Positions 11,214 through 23,759 are shown, counted from the stretch's first letter. The stretch is 64,000 bases of DNA from Salvia splendens (GCF_004379255.2 NC_056036.1:558001-622000), one strand, 5' to 3'. The notes: generated by a model not told the origin, from the letters alone. Translations and numbers: made by a program.

Positions 11214-11228
11214 TAAGGGATAGGGGAC

Positions 11229-11713
11229 CAGAGTAGTGACACTAGGAATTAAATAATTCTGTATATCTCTACTAAAATCTCACAGGTTACCTTTGTGTGC
11301 AATCTACGAGAAGTCTCTATTGGTGAGGATGTTAAATTGTTAAATTTACCCAAAATTTTGAAATTGAAGTTACATAGATATTATCTATGGCCTTCACTAT
11401 TGATAAATATATAATGCTCATTGGTTGTGACTTGTGAGTATCCATTGGAAGCACCGTTAATATTGCTACATCCCAAACTGTGATAAGATTCTTCAAAATA
11501 TACAAATTATACTCTTTTTTAGCTATGTTTGATCTGAATAAAATTGGTCACTAAATTTTATTCTATATTTTCTACAAATCACGAAAACACAATTAGATCT
11601 TGTCTCTTGCTATAAGAAATGGGTTGGATCAGTAGTTGTTGCTGGCGAAAGCCATCCATAATGTGATGAGATTTGCCTCCGCTACTGATTGTGACTCTCA
11701 TGAGTTTTGCCAC
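11229..11713. other. AT-rich spacer, no feature seen
   Basis: No coding, repeat or RNA signal could be supported between the SINE-like insertion and the second PIF/Harbinger-type element. Confidence 0.4.
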
Positions 11714-11716
11714 TAA

Positions 11717-13525
11717 GAGCATCCACAACCGTGCTCTTGCCAGCGGCACGGTTGTGGGCCCGGGCAGTACTATTCATGTCTGCTCTCTGGCAAGAGCACA
11801 ACACCCACAACTGTGCTCTTCCGCAAGGACGAGCACAATTAATATAAAATTCAATTAAACAAAAACATTTCCATAATATTAAAATCCATTTAAAAACCAC
11901 AATAAATATTACAAATTACAAATAAAATTAAAAAATACATAATTAAAATCCTAAAAATTAAAAATTACATAATTAAACTCATTAAAATTAAAAATTACAT
12001 AATTAAAATCCTAAAAAATAAAAATTACATAATTAAACTCCTAATAAGACTACGCATCCGGCGGGATCAACCCCAATTGTTTTTGGAGACCTTTTATCAT
12101 GGTCTCGTGTGTTTCAAGTTGCGTGGGGGTCATAGATGACCTATCGGCCATATTGAGTTGGCTTAAGAGCATCCACAGCGAGTTGTTCGGGGGTGGAGGT
12201 GGCACATAGGGAGCGGGAGCGGCTTCGGGAGTCGAGCCGCGACGACGGTTGGTCGCCGCCCGCCGCCTTCTTCCTTCCTTGGGGGCGGCGTTGGGAACCG
12301 CTCGGTCCGGCGTCGGGGCTACCCAAGTTAGCTCCGGCGAGTTGGCTAGCCACTTCTTCCGAGCCGGAGTCGGATAGGGCTATCGACCTTGATCGTTTGG
12401 AGGAGCCTCTAGAGGAGGATGTTATGCCTCCCTTATACTTCGGGTGCGTCCGCGTCTCCTGCCAAACGTTAAGATATTTGAACGACTTACCGTTCATGGA
12501 TTGGTAGGTGCTCAGCGCGGCGGTGATGATGTCGACCTCGCTTCGGCCGCTCCCGGCATTCCGGGACTCCTGGATGAAATAGCCGTTGAACTTGCCAATT
12601 TATTCGTTGGCTCGGCCGATGCAGTTGCACACCATACTCTCGTTGCGCTCGATCGTTCCCAGCGGCCGGTTTGCATTGTACCGGCTAGAGACGTGCCACC
12701 AAAAGTGATCGCCGGATTGGTTCGTTCCAACCACCGCATCTTCGGAGATTTCCAAGTACGCCTTGAACAATCTTTCCATCTCCTCCGGTGAGTACGGTGT
12801 GCGGACACCGGCGCGAGATGGTGGAGTCGGCATTTGGGAAGGGGCGCGAGGCCTAGGCTCCGGTGTCCACCCGTAGCGCCTATCGGAGGCACCTTGATCG
12901 TCGATTGGGTATGGCCGGTAGCCACCCGGAACGCCCGAATCTTGGGTGAGAGGAGGGGCCGAATATTCCGTTTTCGGACTAGGAAACGGTTGTGAACCGA
13001 ACCATTCGGGGTTCCAACCGTGGGAGCCCGAAGGGTTATCGTCTTGGCCGGACATAGTGATGTTGTAGGGTCTGAGAGAATGAAGATGAAAATGGATATG
13101 AGAGAATGGAGATGAGAATGGATATTGGAGAATGATGATGAGAGTTGTGTAGTTTGATGTGAATTTTTGGGGTGAAATTGGGGGTATTTATAGATGAAAG
13201 TGTGTATTTTTGGGGTAAAAAAAATGAAAAAAAAATTAAAAAGGTGTAAAAAACGGTTATAAACGGATATATTTTTTTGGGGAAGTGAATTTTTTTTTAT
13301 CGGTTTTTTAATAAAATTTTTTTAAAAAAAATAAATAAAAAATGTTTAAACACAACGGCTATGCCGTTGACGAATGGGAGCGCGCCACGTGTGCGTCCGC
13401 TGGCACGGACGTGCTCGATACATCGAGCAGCGCCGTTCCAGCGGCGCGAGCGCAGCCACGGCGGATGGCGTCCATGCCAGCGGCGCGGACGGCGGTGGCG
13501 ACGGACGCCACCGCTGCGCATGCTC
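11717..13525 (-). mobile_element. PIF/Harbinger-type ORF1-only element, 1.8 kb, target duplication TAA
   Basis: The ends are GAGCATCCACAACCG... at 11717 and ...CGCTGCGCATGCTC at 13525, flanked on both sides by TAA (11714-11716 and 13526-13528), the TWA-type duplication of PIF/Harbinger. Both ends carry GC-rich subterminal sequence and the gene reads right to left. Only ORF1 is present, with no transposase, so the element is non-autonomous. It is better preserved than the copy at 4535. A second TIR-like word lies internally at 12166-12180. Confidence 0.75.
12050..13055 (-). pseudogene. PIF/Harbinger ORF1 (Myb/SANT-like), one nonsense codon plus 3' frame change
   Basis: Translation starts MSGQDDNPSGSHGWNPEWFG and shows a P/Q-rich N-terminus. 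A SANT-like block follows: YSPEEMERLFKAYLEISED, FWWHVSSRYNANRP. A single TAA at 12600-12602 ends it after 151 codons. The same frame then continues with matching ORF1 sequence (FNGYFIQESRNAGSGRSEVD, SYQSMNGKSFKYLNVWQETR) and an S/R-rich tail to 12141. The usual C-terminal motif TQLETHETMIKGLQKQLGL follows in another frame and ends at 12050. The frame change coincides with an insertion-like GCTGTGGATGCTCTTA word. One stop and one small indel break an otherwise preserved ORF. Confidence 0.7.
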
Positions 13526-13528
13526 TAA

Positions 13529-15160
13529 GGTTAATTGTCTTTGTGAGTTCGAATCATTGTAACATTCGTTCCTAATTATTTTTGAAGTTGATGTACTATC
13601 TTCTAACATGTTGTTTAGCTTTTAAAAATTTCAGGTATGTCTGATTAGGTCGGTTGAAGATGTCTGAGCCATGGTCTTCAAATTGGATCTAGGTGTGGTC
13701 ATAAGGTCTTCATCTTTATACTAGTATTTCATTCTTTTTTCTGTAGCAGAGCTAAGTCATCTCCTTATTTGTGAGATTTGTTATCTACTTGACTCATTCG
13801 AGTAGGGTGCACATTGTCATCGATTCTAAACTTTGGTTTTTCGTGGAGGCCATATTGTTTTTGCTGTTAATAATACTACATTATCAGTCTAGTCGCCCCA
13901 ACTATTGTCGCCGCAGAATGAGCTACTATTCGGCAATAACATCTATCCCAAATAACTAGTGTTCATCTAGTCCTTTTCGTGTCAATTAACCCCAAACAGC
14001 TTGCTTTATGTACAAACATGATTTGACATATGTGGAACATATGTTTGAACACACTTCTCGTCGAAGAATGATTCATATTTTTTTTATATGGAGTATATAA
14101 CTTTTTTCTGATTATATGATGTAATTTATTTATATTTTGTTATTTCGATTATATAAAATTTTAAAATATAAATGAAAGTCTTACAGTTTTTTTAATTATT
14201 CATACATAAATTTAAGAGTAATGCTATGCAGTCATAACGTGGCCAGCCACACAATGACATTTTTGTAAATAATTATAAAAGTCAATGCAATAAATTAATA
14301 GTAATAGTTAGTGCTAAGATAATTTTACTTAATTACCCTTTTCGCAATTTTTTAATTCAAATTTAAATTTACAACATTCTCTCTCCATAATATTTGAATT
14401 AATTTTATATAAAATAATTTTATAGTAATGTTTACATTTGTTTTATTTATACTATTATTTATAAGTTATTTAAATATTAATGCTAAATATAATATAGTTT
14501 AAATTATTTCATTTGTAAGTGAAGCTAAATACCAATTATATAATTTTAATATCATGAATATATTTATATTCTAATTTAAAAATAGTTATATAATATAAAT
14601 TAAATAATAATAATATAATATAATTAAAAGAAAAAAAGAAATATGACACAAAAGAAACGTACACATACACAATATAATATTTTCAAGATTATTTATTATT
14701 AGTTGTGCTCTAGTCCTTATTTATGCACATGGTAAATTAGTCTTAAAAATTTGATTCTTTTAAAATGAACTAATTTTAAGTAAAATATCATATATAAATT
14801 TTTATTAATATTTTATGTATTTAGCATCACTCGAAAAAGTACTACTAAAAGATAAGACTAAGAATAGAGTTGGTGATGATCTGGACGTCAATTAGGAATG
14901 CTGGGTGGGCTCCACCCGCACCAATCCTCCAATCACCAACACCTTCAACTTCGAACTACGACTTCCACTCTAAATGCCGATAACTTGATCCCACCGAACC
15001 GTAGAGAAACCCGCCTTCAACAAATTAAACTTGAAAAAAAAATTAATGAAAAAATACGACGATCCATAAATTCCTTTTCACACACACACAGAGACGCTCT
15101 CTGCTCTGTTTTTTTGGGCCCCAAAAAATTTGTCGACGAAAACCTAAAATCATCGGAGAG
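13529..15160. other. AT-rich intergenic DNA and upstream region of the RING gene
   Basis: No gene is supported; 14050-14870 is strongly A/T-rich. The last 250 bases become C-rich and probably include the promoter and 5' UTR of the RING E3 gene at 15169. A CA microsatellite-like run lies near 15080. Confidence 0.45.
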
Positions 15161-15168
15161 CGATCTCG

Positions 15169-16296
15169 ATGGCAGAAACCCCAGCGGATCAGTCCCCCGC
15201 CCGATCCCAGCCCGAAGCCCGCCCCGGATCGGGCCATCAGTACTGGTGCTACCACTGCGACAAGCGAGTCGCCGTGGAAACCCTCGCGGATCTGCCTGAC
15301 GTCGTCTGCTGCGACTGTAAAAACGGATTCGTCGAGCTAATTGCCGCGGCAGCCGTTCCCTCCGCCGACACCGCGGTGCCGGATCCTTTGGAGGATCCGA
15401 ATTTCGGGAGCCAGTTCATCCAGGTGCTCCGCTTAATCGCCCAGGCGGCAAGGGAGGAGGATGCGCCGCCTCCGCTGCCTTCCGATCCGTCCAGCAACGA
15501 TTACCTCCAAATCGAGCTGGACGAGTGGGACAACGGCGATGAGGAGGAGGAGGAGGAAGAGGACTACGAGGATGAGCACTCTGTGGAAGTCGTCCGCGAG
15601 GAGGAGGAGGAGGTGGAGGTGGAGAATCGCGAGCGCGGGGCGGGGAATAACAGATCCATCGGCAGCGGCGATGAGGATGAGGAAGGGATTGAAGTGGTTG
15701 CACGCGAGGACGACAACGAGGACGAAATGGTTGAGATGATGCGCCGGCGCCGCGATGTGCTCCGGCTCCGATTGAGGGATTTCGCCTCTCGCGCCGCCAG
15801 CAGGCGCAACCGGATTCTCGATTGGGCGGATGTGCTGATGGGGCTGGATTCGGATACCTACGTCGGGAATCCGGGGGATTACGTCAACGCCTCTGAATAC
15901 GAGGCTTTGCTGCAGAACTTAGCCGAGAGTGACAGCGGAGCGCAGCGTGGGGCGCCTCCGGCTGCAAAATCAGTGGTGGAGGGGTTGAAGGGTTTTCGGA
16001 TTGACAAAGAGGAGAACGTAATTGCCTGTGCTATATGTAAAGATACGGTGAATGTGGGAGAAATTGCGAAGAACTTGCCTTGTGGCCATGGATATCACGG
16101 CGACTGTATTGTACCGTGGCTTGGGGCGAGGAATTCGTGTCCTGTTTGTAGGTTTGAGCTGCCAACAGATGATCCAGAGTATGAAGAGGATAGGAAGAAG
16201 AGAGTTGTGGCGGCCGGTTTAAGGGTGGCTTCGTCCAGTTCTTCTCCCTCTGCTGCTGCTAGCAGTGGTGACAGTCCTGATTCTGCCTCGGCGTAA
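15169..16296 (+). CDS. RING-H2 E3 ubiquitin ligase with N-terminal zinc ribbon (CIP8/RING1-like), 375 aa
   Basis: Single-exon E3 ligase gene. An N-terminal zinc ribbon (Cys27, Cys30 and Cys47/48-Cys50) carries the plant signature HQYWCYHCDKRV. A long acidic E/D-rich segment (about residues 118-190) and an RRRRDVLRLRLRDF basic patch follow. The RING-H2 domain (residues 287-327) has C287-x2-C290-x14-C305-x-H307-x2-H310-x2-C313-x10-C324-x2-C327, with all eight zinc ligands intact. This domain order matches plant CIP8/RING1-like proteins, which recruit E2 enzymes to ubiquitinate substrates. The C-terminus is S/A-rich. The ATG lies after a long C/A-rich leader and directly opens the conserved zinc-ribbon region. 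Which subfamily member it is, and its substrates, cannot be told. Confidence 0.9.
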   Translation: MAETPADQSPARSQPEARPGSGHQYWCYHCDKRVAVETLADLPDVVCCDCKNGFVELIAAAAVPSADTAVPDPLEDPNFGSQFIQVLRLIAQAAREEDAPPPLPSDPSSNDYLQIELDEWDNGDEEEEEEEDYEDEHSVEVVREEEEEVEVENRERGAGNNRSIGSGDEDEEGIEVVAREDDNEDEMVEMMRRRRDVLRLRLRDFASRAASRRNRILDWADVLMGLDSDTYVGNPGDYVNASEYEALLQNLAESDSGAQRGAPPAAKSVVEGLKGFRIDKEENVIACAICKDTVNVGEIAKNLPCGHGYHGDCIVPWLGARNSCPVCRFELPTDDPEYEEDRKKRVVAAGLRVASSSSSPSAAASSGDSPDSASA

Positions 16297-17850
16297 ATTG
16301 TATTGGTATGCCGCTAAATTTATGCACTTGATTTACATTTGTCTTGTTAGTTGTAGCTCTGCATTTGGTGATGGGTTTTATTAGTTTTTCCAATTGGGAC
16401 ATTGGTTATGAACTAAGCTTATTTGTAAATAACAAACAAGTTCCGTATGATACAGCATTTGTCATCATTTCTTGATTGCGCTCATCTGTGTTATTTGTGC
16501 TGCTAATTTGAGATAAGACTTAGATGTGCATCCATTGTGATTTACTTCTAAATCACAACTATGAATGGCTGCCTGTCAGTGGAAAGCTATTAAAGTGTAG
16601 TTTGTGATACTTTACATTGGGCCGAGGATGTAACGCACTACGTAGGTTGTATTATATGTTTGGATGCTATATGTTCTATGTACTACCAACCAACATAGGT
16701 GATTTAGATACTATTTTATGGATTGAACTTGCTAGCTGATTGAATGTAATTACTTTGCCGAACTCTAGACTTTTGTGAAATAAAGTTAATGCAGGTTTGG
16801 AGGCTTGCAAGTTGCAATGGTCATAAGTGAATTGCAACTTGGGTAGGAAATTGTTGGATTGAGAATTTTCAGATTATAGTATGCAAGGAAAAGCATGTTA
16901 TGTTTCTTGACCTGAGTCATATTGTTGAAAGTTCTTGTTTCAGTTTTATGTGTCAGATATAGCAACTGAGTATATCTCCAAAAATAAATAGTTGGGACCT
17001 GATAGTAGAGCTATTTAACATTTGTGAATGTCAGAGTTCTCTGTGGGATCTGAATCTGAAAATTTTGAAACTAGTATTTTCGAGTAGAGGCTGAAATTGA
17101 GACTCCATTATATATGTGAACATGGTCTATATATGCCATAAGTTACAGAAGGTCAGAAGGTGTCGTGGCTCAACACTAAAAGAGATCTCTATCTTGGTGT
17201 ATATGCTACAGTTCAATTTGAACCTCGTTTTCATGAGTTTGCATTGCTGCTGCTGATGATGTTTTGTTGACTGGAGGGCACTAATCAGTCTAATATTTGT
17301 ACATATGTGGTTGTTTATGAATTGATGAAAAGGGAGGGAGATAAATTATGGTGTGTTCTGAAGATAGATGAAGCTTCCAATGCAAATCCTTGGAAAGCTT
17401 AAGCTTTGTATGTTTTCGATTATGTTTTCTGTTCGCCTATCGTTTTATGTATACACCCTTACTCTATATCTATTTAGCATTTACTATGGTAGTAGTGATT
17501 TGCTGGTTATGGTGTTCATCTAAATCTTTGGTGCTGCCATTAAAGCATAAGCTGATATTAACTTTTCTGTGTGGTTTGACATTTTGCTCTTGAAAATGAG
17601 TGATTTTCTGCAGTACATAACACCAGAATCTTGTGACTGTTGTGTGAAATATGTATGTGGAAGGTGGTTTTCTTTCATTGCTTCTCTTCTCAAATGCTAG
17701 CAGCAGGCATGTAATGTCATGCGAGGAACATGCATATTTGTTTTATGAATGCTGCAATTAACTATGTGCGTGGTTTTTTACAAGACAAATTTAACTTTTA
17801 CCAAATGAAACTGCTTGCTATATTTTGTTGGGAATCAAAAATATTCTGTA
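16297..17850 (+). other. 3' flank of the RING gene, no further gene seen
   Basis: The sequence has the T/G-rich look of plant 3' UTR and downstream transcribed DNA, but I cannot place a poly(A) site or an intron with confidence. Short ORFs here lack any recognisable motif. Confidence 0.4.
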
Positions 17851-17853
17851 GTA

Positions 17854-18164
17854 CTCCATCTGTCCTAAGTTAGTTGTGTTCGTTTTTGGGATGTTCAAAG
17901 CTAAATAAATGAGTGTTATAAGTATTATTTGGCAAAAATGAATAATTAAATCTCACTTTTTTTCTACTCCCTCTTTAATTAATTATCTACTTTATTTTCT
18001 CTTAGTTTATCTACCTGTCTCTTTAATTATATACTTTATTATCTCTTTATTTATCTCTTTCACTTATTTCTTGCCTCTACACTTATCTCACTAAATACAA
18101 CTCTTTGGTTGTCACTAAAATCTCTTACCTTGGATCTTCATAGATTTTAAGGACTGAAAGAATG
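17854..18164. mobile_element. Degenerate Stowaway-like MITE
   Basis: Starts CTCCATCTGTCCTAAG after TA (17852-17853) and ends GGACTGAAAGAATG before TA (18165-18166). The terminal word is a diverged CTCCCTCCGTCCC/GGGACGGAGGGAG pair. The interior is AT-rich and non-coding. Confidence 0.45.
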
Positions 18165-18530
18165 TAGCTAGAAAAGGCTAGTGTAATGTGTTTTTACTTT
18201 TATGTAGAACTCCTTAGTTTTAAAGCTATTTCATTGATTTCAAACAATTGTAAAATTTTGGGACTAGTAAATGAGTACTTTTGGAAACATAAGGGTAAAA
18301 TTCTATTATTCCAAAATCAACAATGAAAGAGTTGTAGCAAAATTACTATTTAACAAATTTTATTGATGAAAAGCTAATTTCACCTATCATTTCGATTTAT
18401 TAATATTAATGGGCAAAATTCATTGAACTCCAGGCCTCCTAAAACGAAATTTATTGATTATTTGATTGGTATAGATTACAGAACTACTAGTACTATATTT
18501 GGAAAATCTATACAAAAAAATCCCAATTAT

Positions 18531-21500
18531 TCAGTCCTGGATAAGTAGGTGATCAATGTGAAGAGTAGGCTGCTGAATTGTAGAAAGCAAGTTCACAATT
18601 TCCCTCATCGTGGGCCTATCAGAGCTCTCCTCCTCCACACATGCCATCGCAATCTTGAAGAAATTCACCACTTCCGCCACCGGGTTCGCAGCCAGCCTCG
18701 GGTCCACCACTGCTGCCACCGCTTCATAATCCGCCGTAGTCTCCTTCACCCACATAACTATATCCACCCCATCCCCAAACTCCCCCACGGGCTTCCTTCC
18801 TGTGATCAACTCGAGCATCACGACTCCAAAACTATACACGTCGCTCTTCTGGTCGACTTTCAATGTGTAAGCATATTCTATCATAATAAGAATAATATTT
18901 TAAGCTCTTGGAGTTCATTAAAATTTTAGGTTGTGAATGCAGTATGAAATTATGACATTCTTTTTCAATTTCAAATTCTTTATTAGATATGATGAGATGA
19001 GTATTCGAACACACACCTGGTGCAATGTAACCGTAGGAGCCGGCAACCATGGACATACACTCAGAGGCGCCAGCGTCGCGCCAAAACTTGGCTAGACCAA
19101 AATCAGCGACATGAGCCTCAAAATCAGCATCAAGCAAGATGTTGTTGGACTTAACGTCCCGATGAATGATCGAGGGCGAGCAATCGTGGTGCAGATAGCT
19201 GAGCCCTCGAGCAGCATCGAGTGCAATCTTGCACCTAAGATCCCACTGCAGATGAGCCCCCTTGGACCCATGTAGCATATCACCTAAGCTCCCATTCGGC
19301 ATATACTCATACAACAATAGATTTGTATCCTCATTCGACACGTATCCGAGGAGCCGCACGATGTTCCGGTGGCGGATCCTCCCCAGCGTCCTTATCTCCG
19401 CCCTGAAGCCACGATCGCTTCCACGCCCAACCACCCTCTTCACCGCTATATCCGTGCCATCAGGCATGGATCCGCGGTACACAACACCGCCCCCGCCTTT
19501 TCCGACCACGTTCTCTTCCTTGAGGCAATCCACCACGTCTTCGGCTCTCATCATATCCACCTTCTGAAACGTGGTGAGTTTCCATCTCCGTCCCTTGTTC
19601 GCCTTCATTCTCCTCACCACCATCCAGATCGCCGACACAGAGAATAAAGCCACTAACACCGCCGCCACTGCGATCAACAGAGTTGACCGCAGTGGTGACG
19701 GTGCACGAGCGGCAGCAGCAGCGCAAGTTGCGTTGCTGGTGCAGAGGTGCGGATTCCCGGCAAAGCAACGGTCGTCCATGTCTTTCAACAACCCGGCCGT
19801 CGGCCTTCGCCCCGAGAAATCATTGTAAGATAAATCCAACAATGTCAAGCTTTTCATTAGCCCAATCTCACTCGGAATTGAACCAACCAACCTGTTTCTC
19901 GACAGATTCATCACATTCAAATTCTGAAGGACAGAGATGGCCAACGGAATCTCACCGTCGATCTCGTTTCGACTCATGTCGAAAAATGTCAAACGGGAGC
20001 AACGGGCGACAGAGGCCGGAATCTTCCCCGTCAAATGGTTGCCGCTCAAGTTCAGCACCGATAACTTCTTCATATCAGAAATGGTCGCCGGAATCTCACC
20101 GGAGAATCTATTGGAATCTAATGATAGAATCTCGAGATTCCTCAAACCCCCAATTCCTTGTGAAATGTTCCCAGATAACCAATTGCCGGACAGTGCAAGA
20201 GTGCCGAGATTCGGAGCAGAGATTCTCGCCGGAAGCTGACCTGTCAGGTAATTACCACTCAGCTCCAGCATGTCCAGCGCCGGCAAAGCGAAGAATCCCG
20301 CCGGAATCGTGCCGTTGAAGAAATTATTCCGGAATCGAACTCGGGTTAACGACCTGCATTCCCCGAGTTCCTCCGGAATCAGGCCGTAGAAATAGTTATC
20401 CATCAGAATCAAATTCTTCAGCCTCCCGCCTCTGCACAAATTCCTCGGGATTTTTCCGGTGAGATGATTGTTCTTGACGTCGACGAGGACCAGCCTTCCA
20501 TTGTCGCCGAGATTCTCCGGCAGCTCAAGCGTGAAATTATTGCTCCAAATCTGCAAAACTTCGAGATTCGGCAGATCGCCGATGAAGCTAGGAAACGGCC
20601 CCTCAAATTTGTTCCCGAACAGATTAATCAATGTTAGTTTCTTTAAACCATCGAACCTCGCCGGAATTCTGCCGGAGAGGTTGTTTATCGATAAATCCAA
20701 CGACATGAGGCTAAACAACCCGGAAAGCTCCGCCGGAATTTCGCCGGTGAGATTATTCACCTGAAGAAACAAGCTGTGCAGCCGCGTAAGCGAGCCGAGG
20801 CTCGCCGGAATCCCGCCGCTGAGGTTGCATTTCCCTAAATCGAGCAGCTCCAGCGTCGAAAGCAACCCGAATTCCGGCGGAATCCCGCCGGAATACGTGT
20901 TGTAGTATCCGAGAGAAAGTTCTAGAAGATTCGGAATCTCGGATAGACCAGCCGGAATCTTCCCGGTGAGGCTGTTTCCTTGCAAGGACAAATGCGTGAG
21001 GCTCTCGAAGCCGGAGTAGAGCGCCGGAATTTCGCCGGAGAAGTAGTTTCCGGCGAGATTCAGCACTCTTAATTTCTTCAATCTCACGAATCCGACCGGA
21101 AGTTCACCGGAGAAACTATTATCGTACACGTCGAACACCTCAAGTTCCGTCAATTTTGCCACCATTTCGTTGGGAATTCCGCTGCTGAACGAGTTGGAGC
21201 TGAGATTGACCCGCTTCAACGACGAAAGCATGCCGAATTCCCTCGGCAGATCGCCGGTGACATTGGCGGCGGTGAGTGTGAGATTCACGAGTCCACGCAA
21301 AAGCCCGATCTCCGGCGGAAGAGCGCCGAAAAGGGGAGTGTTTGTGATTTCCAGAGAAATCACGCGGCCGTCGGCGCCGCATGTTACGCCACTGAATGAG
21401 CAGTGGGCTGCCGGAGAAGAAGAAGAAGGAGAAGGAGCAAGCCAGTCGTGGAGGCCCGAGGCCGAGGGCCCGACGAGGGATGATTTGAGCATTAGTAAGA

Positions 21501-21591
21501 TTTCGAGATCTGATAATGGATGAAGATATACAGGTTGGGATAGAATGAAGAAGAAGAAGATGCAAACAAGACAACACTTTCTTCTTTCCAT
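18531..21591 (-). CDS. CLV1: CLAVATA1-type LRR receptor kinase, 973 aa, intact
   Basis: Plasma-membrane receptor kinase; CLV1 perceives CLE peptides and restrains stem-cell number in shoot meristems. Two exons, 19017-21591 and 18531-18877, join in frame within GYIAP|EYAYT, the classic site of the single intron in this subfamily. There is a signal peptide (about 1-23), an LRR_N cap with HCSFSGVTC, about 21 plant-type LRRs with xxGxIP repeats (about 70-600), a paired-Cys region, a transmembrane helix (about 637-660), and a kinase domain. The kinase has the glycine loop [11 protein letters not shown] (697), Lys718, HRD (810-812) and DFG (830-832), all intact. Length (973) is close to Arabidopsis CLV1 (980), and stretches such as [21 protein letters not shown] and [23 protein letters not shown] match that clade. 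A paralogue in the BAM group cannot be excluded without a tree, but CLV1 is favoured. Confidence 0.93.
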
Positions 21592-21644
21592 TTTTCTTTT
21601 CTGTAGCCGACGAGATTCTGCTGTCTGTGTATGGCTGTAACAAT

Positions 21645-23290
21645 CTATACTCTATTTAGGGCAGTTCATGACAAAAATACCAGTTTTGTCAAATTATGAT
21701 TTGTCACATATATCTAACTATTCAAATAGTAAAAACTAAAGATTATTTTGGATTTGCAATTATTCAACTACTTATAAAACTGGTAGTTTACTTGTAATAT
21801 GTTTTATGTTAGAATGGTCACTGCAACATCAGTATGATATTGATACTGATGGGTTGTACCCAACAAATCGTCCTTCAAACCGAGACCTTATCCGGAATGC
21901 AGTCAACACGAACATGTGTCGTTTCAGCCCTAGCCCCTGAGTCATTCAGGGTCCGACTCTAACTCGAGTATTTCTGGGCCCGATCTATAACCGGGGCTCA
22001 TCCAAGCCAGACCCAAAGCCACCTGGACTCTGCTACCACTTCTTAGAATCGTCGATTGCAACATTAATTTGATACCGACTGCTTTGAGTCAAGCCGCACG
22101 TTCAAGCAGACGGTATTGTTTTTTTTATGAATAGAACGATATCAGTTATATTACTCAAATTTATAAATCAGATGGAAAAAGTATAAATTTGGACTGGTTA
22201 GCAATTACTCAATTTGTTCTATGTTAATAGATGCGTTTCATTTTCTGCATTTGTTTTGAAAAAAATAGTTATAAATAGTTATAATGAAGAAAAAATAAAG
22301 TACAGATATACAGAAGGGAGTATCTAAATAATAATAGCAAAAATTCTAATTATCTAATGAAATATATTGTTGATATTTTTACTCAACATTCTTATGTCCC
22401 AAAAATTGAAAAATCAGTTAGGAAAACTATAAAATTTGATATATTTGCAATTTTTAAGAGTTGGGAGATGGATTAGAAATTTAGCAAAGATGGATGGTTA
22501 TTTTGGCCAATTTAGCGTTTGATTTAAACACTGGATTGGTGTCAATGAAACGGGTGGGTTGTGTCGTGACGTGCCCTTACTGACTCTAATTTGGACGAGG
22601 ATCAAAAGTCAACTTTCATTTTTGTTTGTGTCGATCTTCATATCTTCTTCCTCATCCTATTATTTATGATTTCATTACTACACCTTGTCTCTTTTAATTA
22701 AATATGTGCATTTCCTGCATATGAACACTCAAGGGGTGGGATTTGGTTGTATTCTTCATTCTTAAATTTCTTATCTTTACCAATTTTACCAGCTGGAATT
22801 CTTATACGAATGTGAAATATTTTATAAAGCAATAAGGATTACATTTGTCAATTTCATTTCATGGAATCCATTACTGGGATTTAATTGTATAAAAGGTTGG
22901 TGGATGGCTATCTTAGCCTTTTGATAATGTTGATTCAAATTCTGTCAAAAAAATTGCCAAAATAATCATGAAACTTATTTTAAATTTTGATATGTTCCAC
23001 TGCTTTTAAATAGTCAGAAAAATAATACATTTTAGATTTATTCTATTGCAAAATTTTTTGACCTCTATGTAATGTAATTACTATTTTATTAATATTTCTC
23101 ACTAAACGACCCCGTTTTCTTTAAGAATAGACAAGATTATTTAATTCACCACTTGTGACATTCGCATATGATTTTTTGATTGTTATATCATATATACTTT
23201 CAAAATAACTCACCATAAAATAACTATAAATAAATCATAATAACTTCTTAATTTTTGTTGCAGATTTCAAAATTGTGGGAAGAAACTTTA
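21645..23290. other. Intergenic DNA with an unclassified repeat remnant
   Basis: Contains a GC-richer block (about 21840-22115) bounded by related words (GCAACATCAGTATGATATTGATAC near 21822 in spirit, GCAACATTAATTTGATAC near 22057). It may be a fragment of a retroelement or repeat. The rest is AT-rich and carries no supported gene. Confidence 0.4.
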
Positions 23291-23292
23291 TA

Positions 23293-23471
23293 CTCCCTCC
23301 GTCCCAAGCTACTCGCACTTATTTCCTTTTTGGGCGTCCCAAGTTACTTGCACTCTTTCCATTTTTAGTAAAAATTTTCACCTACAGCCGTCATTTTTGA
23401 CTTTTCTATACACTCATTCCTTAATCTCCGTGCCGAAAAGGAAAGGAGCGAGTAGCCCGGGACGGAGGGAG
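23293..23471. mobile_element. Stowaway-like MITE, 179 bp, well preserved
   Basis: Terminal inverted repeats CTCCCTCCGTCCC... and ...GGGACGGAGGGAG are near perfect, and the element is flanked by TA on both sides (23291-23292 and 23472-23473). This is the structure of Tc1/mariner-derived Stowaway MITEs. It has no coding capacity. Confidence 0.85.
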
Positions 23472-23759
23472 TACTTATATTGACTAGTTAACTGGAGTGG
23501 AATAACTGCTAACTCAATTCTCTAACACGATTTTGTCATGATAAAGAGAAGACATTTTAATAGAGAAATTCTAGAAATAGTTAAAGAGTATGGAATGGAA
23601 GTTTTTAATCCCTAGATTGACTAGTTATATGTGACGACATGTCTAACAAAAAGAGGAAAAAGTTGCATAGACTTTCGTGACATAACAGATCAGAAGATGG
23701 TCCAACGTTAATCCCTATGCACCAATCAATCTATTGCGTCATGCATTCAATATTGACTA

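Noticed and set aside
12444..12791. Plus-strand frame over the second Harbinger ORF1
   Set aside because: Antisense shadow; the minus-strand protein carries the SANT-like and C-terminal motifs.
15461..15739. Alternative frames over the acidic region of the RING gene
   Set aside because: Arise from GAG/GAT repeats in the acidic tract; only the 375-residue frame has domains.
19683..20318. 211-residue plus-strand frame within the CLAVATA1 LRR region
   Set aside because: Composition-driven shadow of LRR codons on the other strand; no domain.
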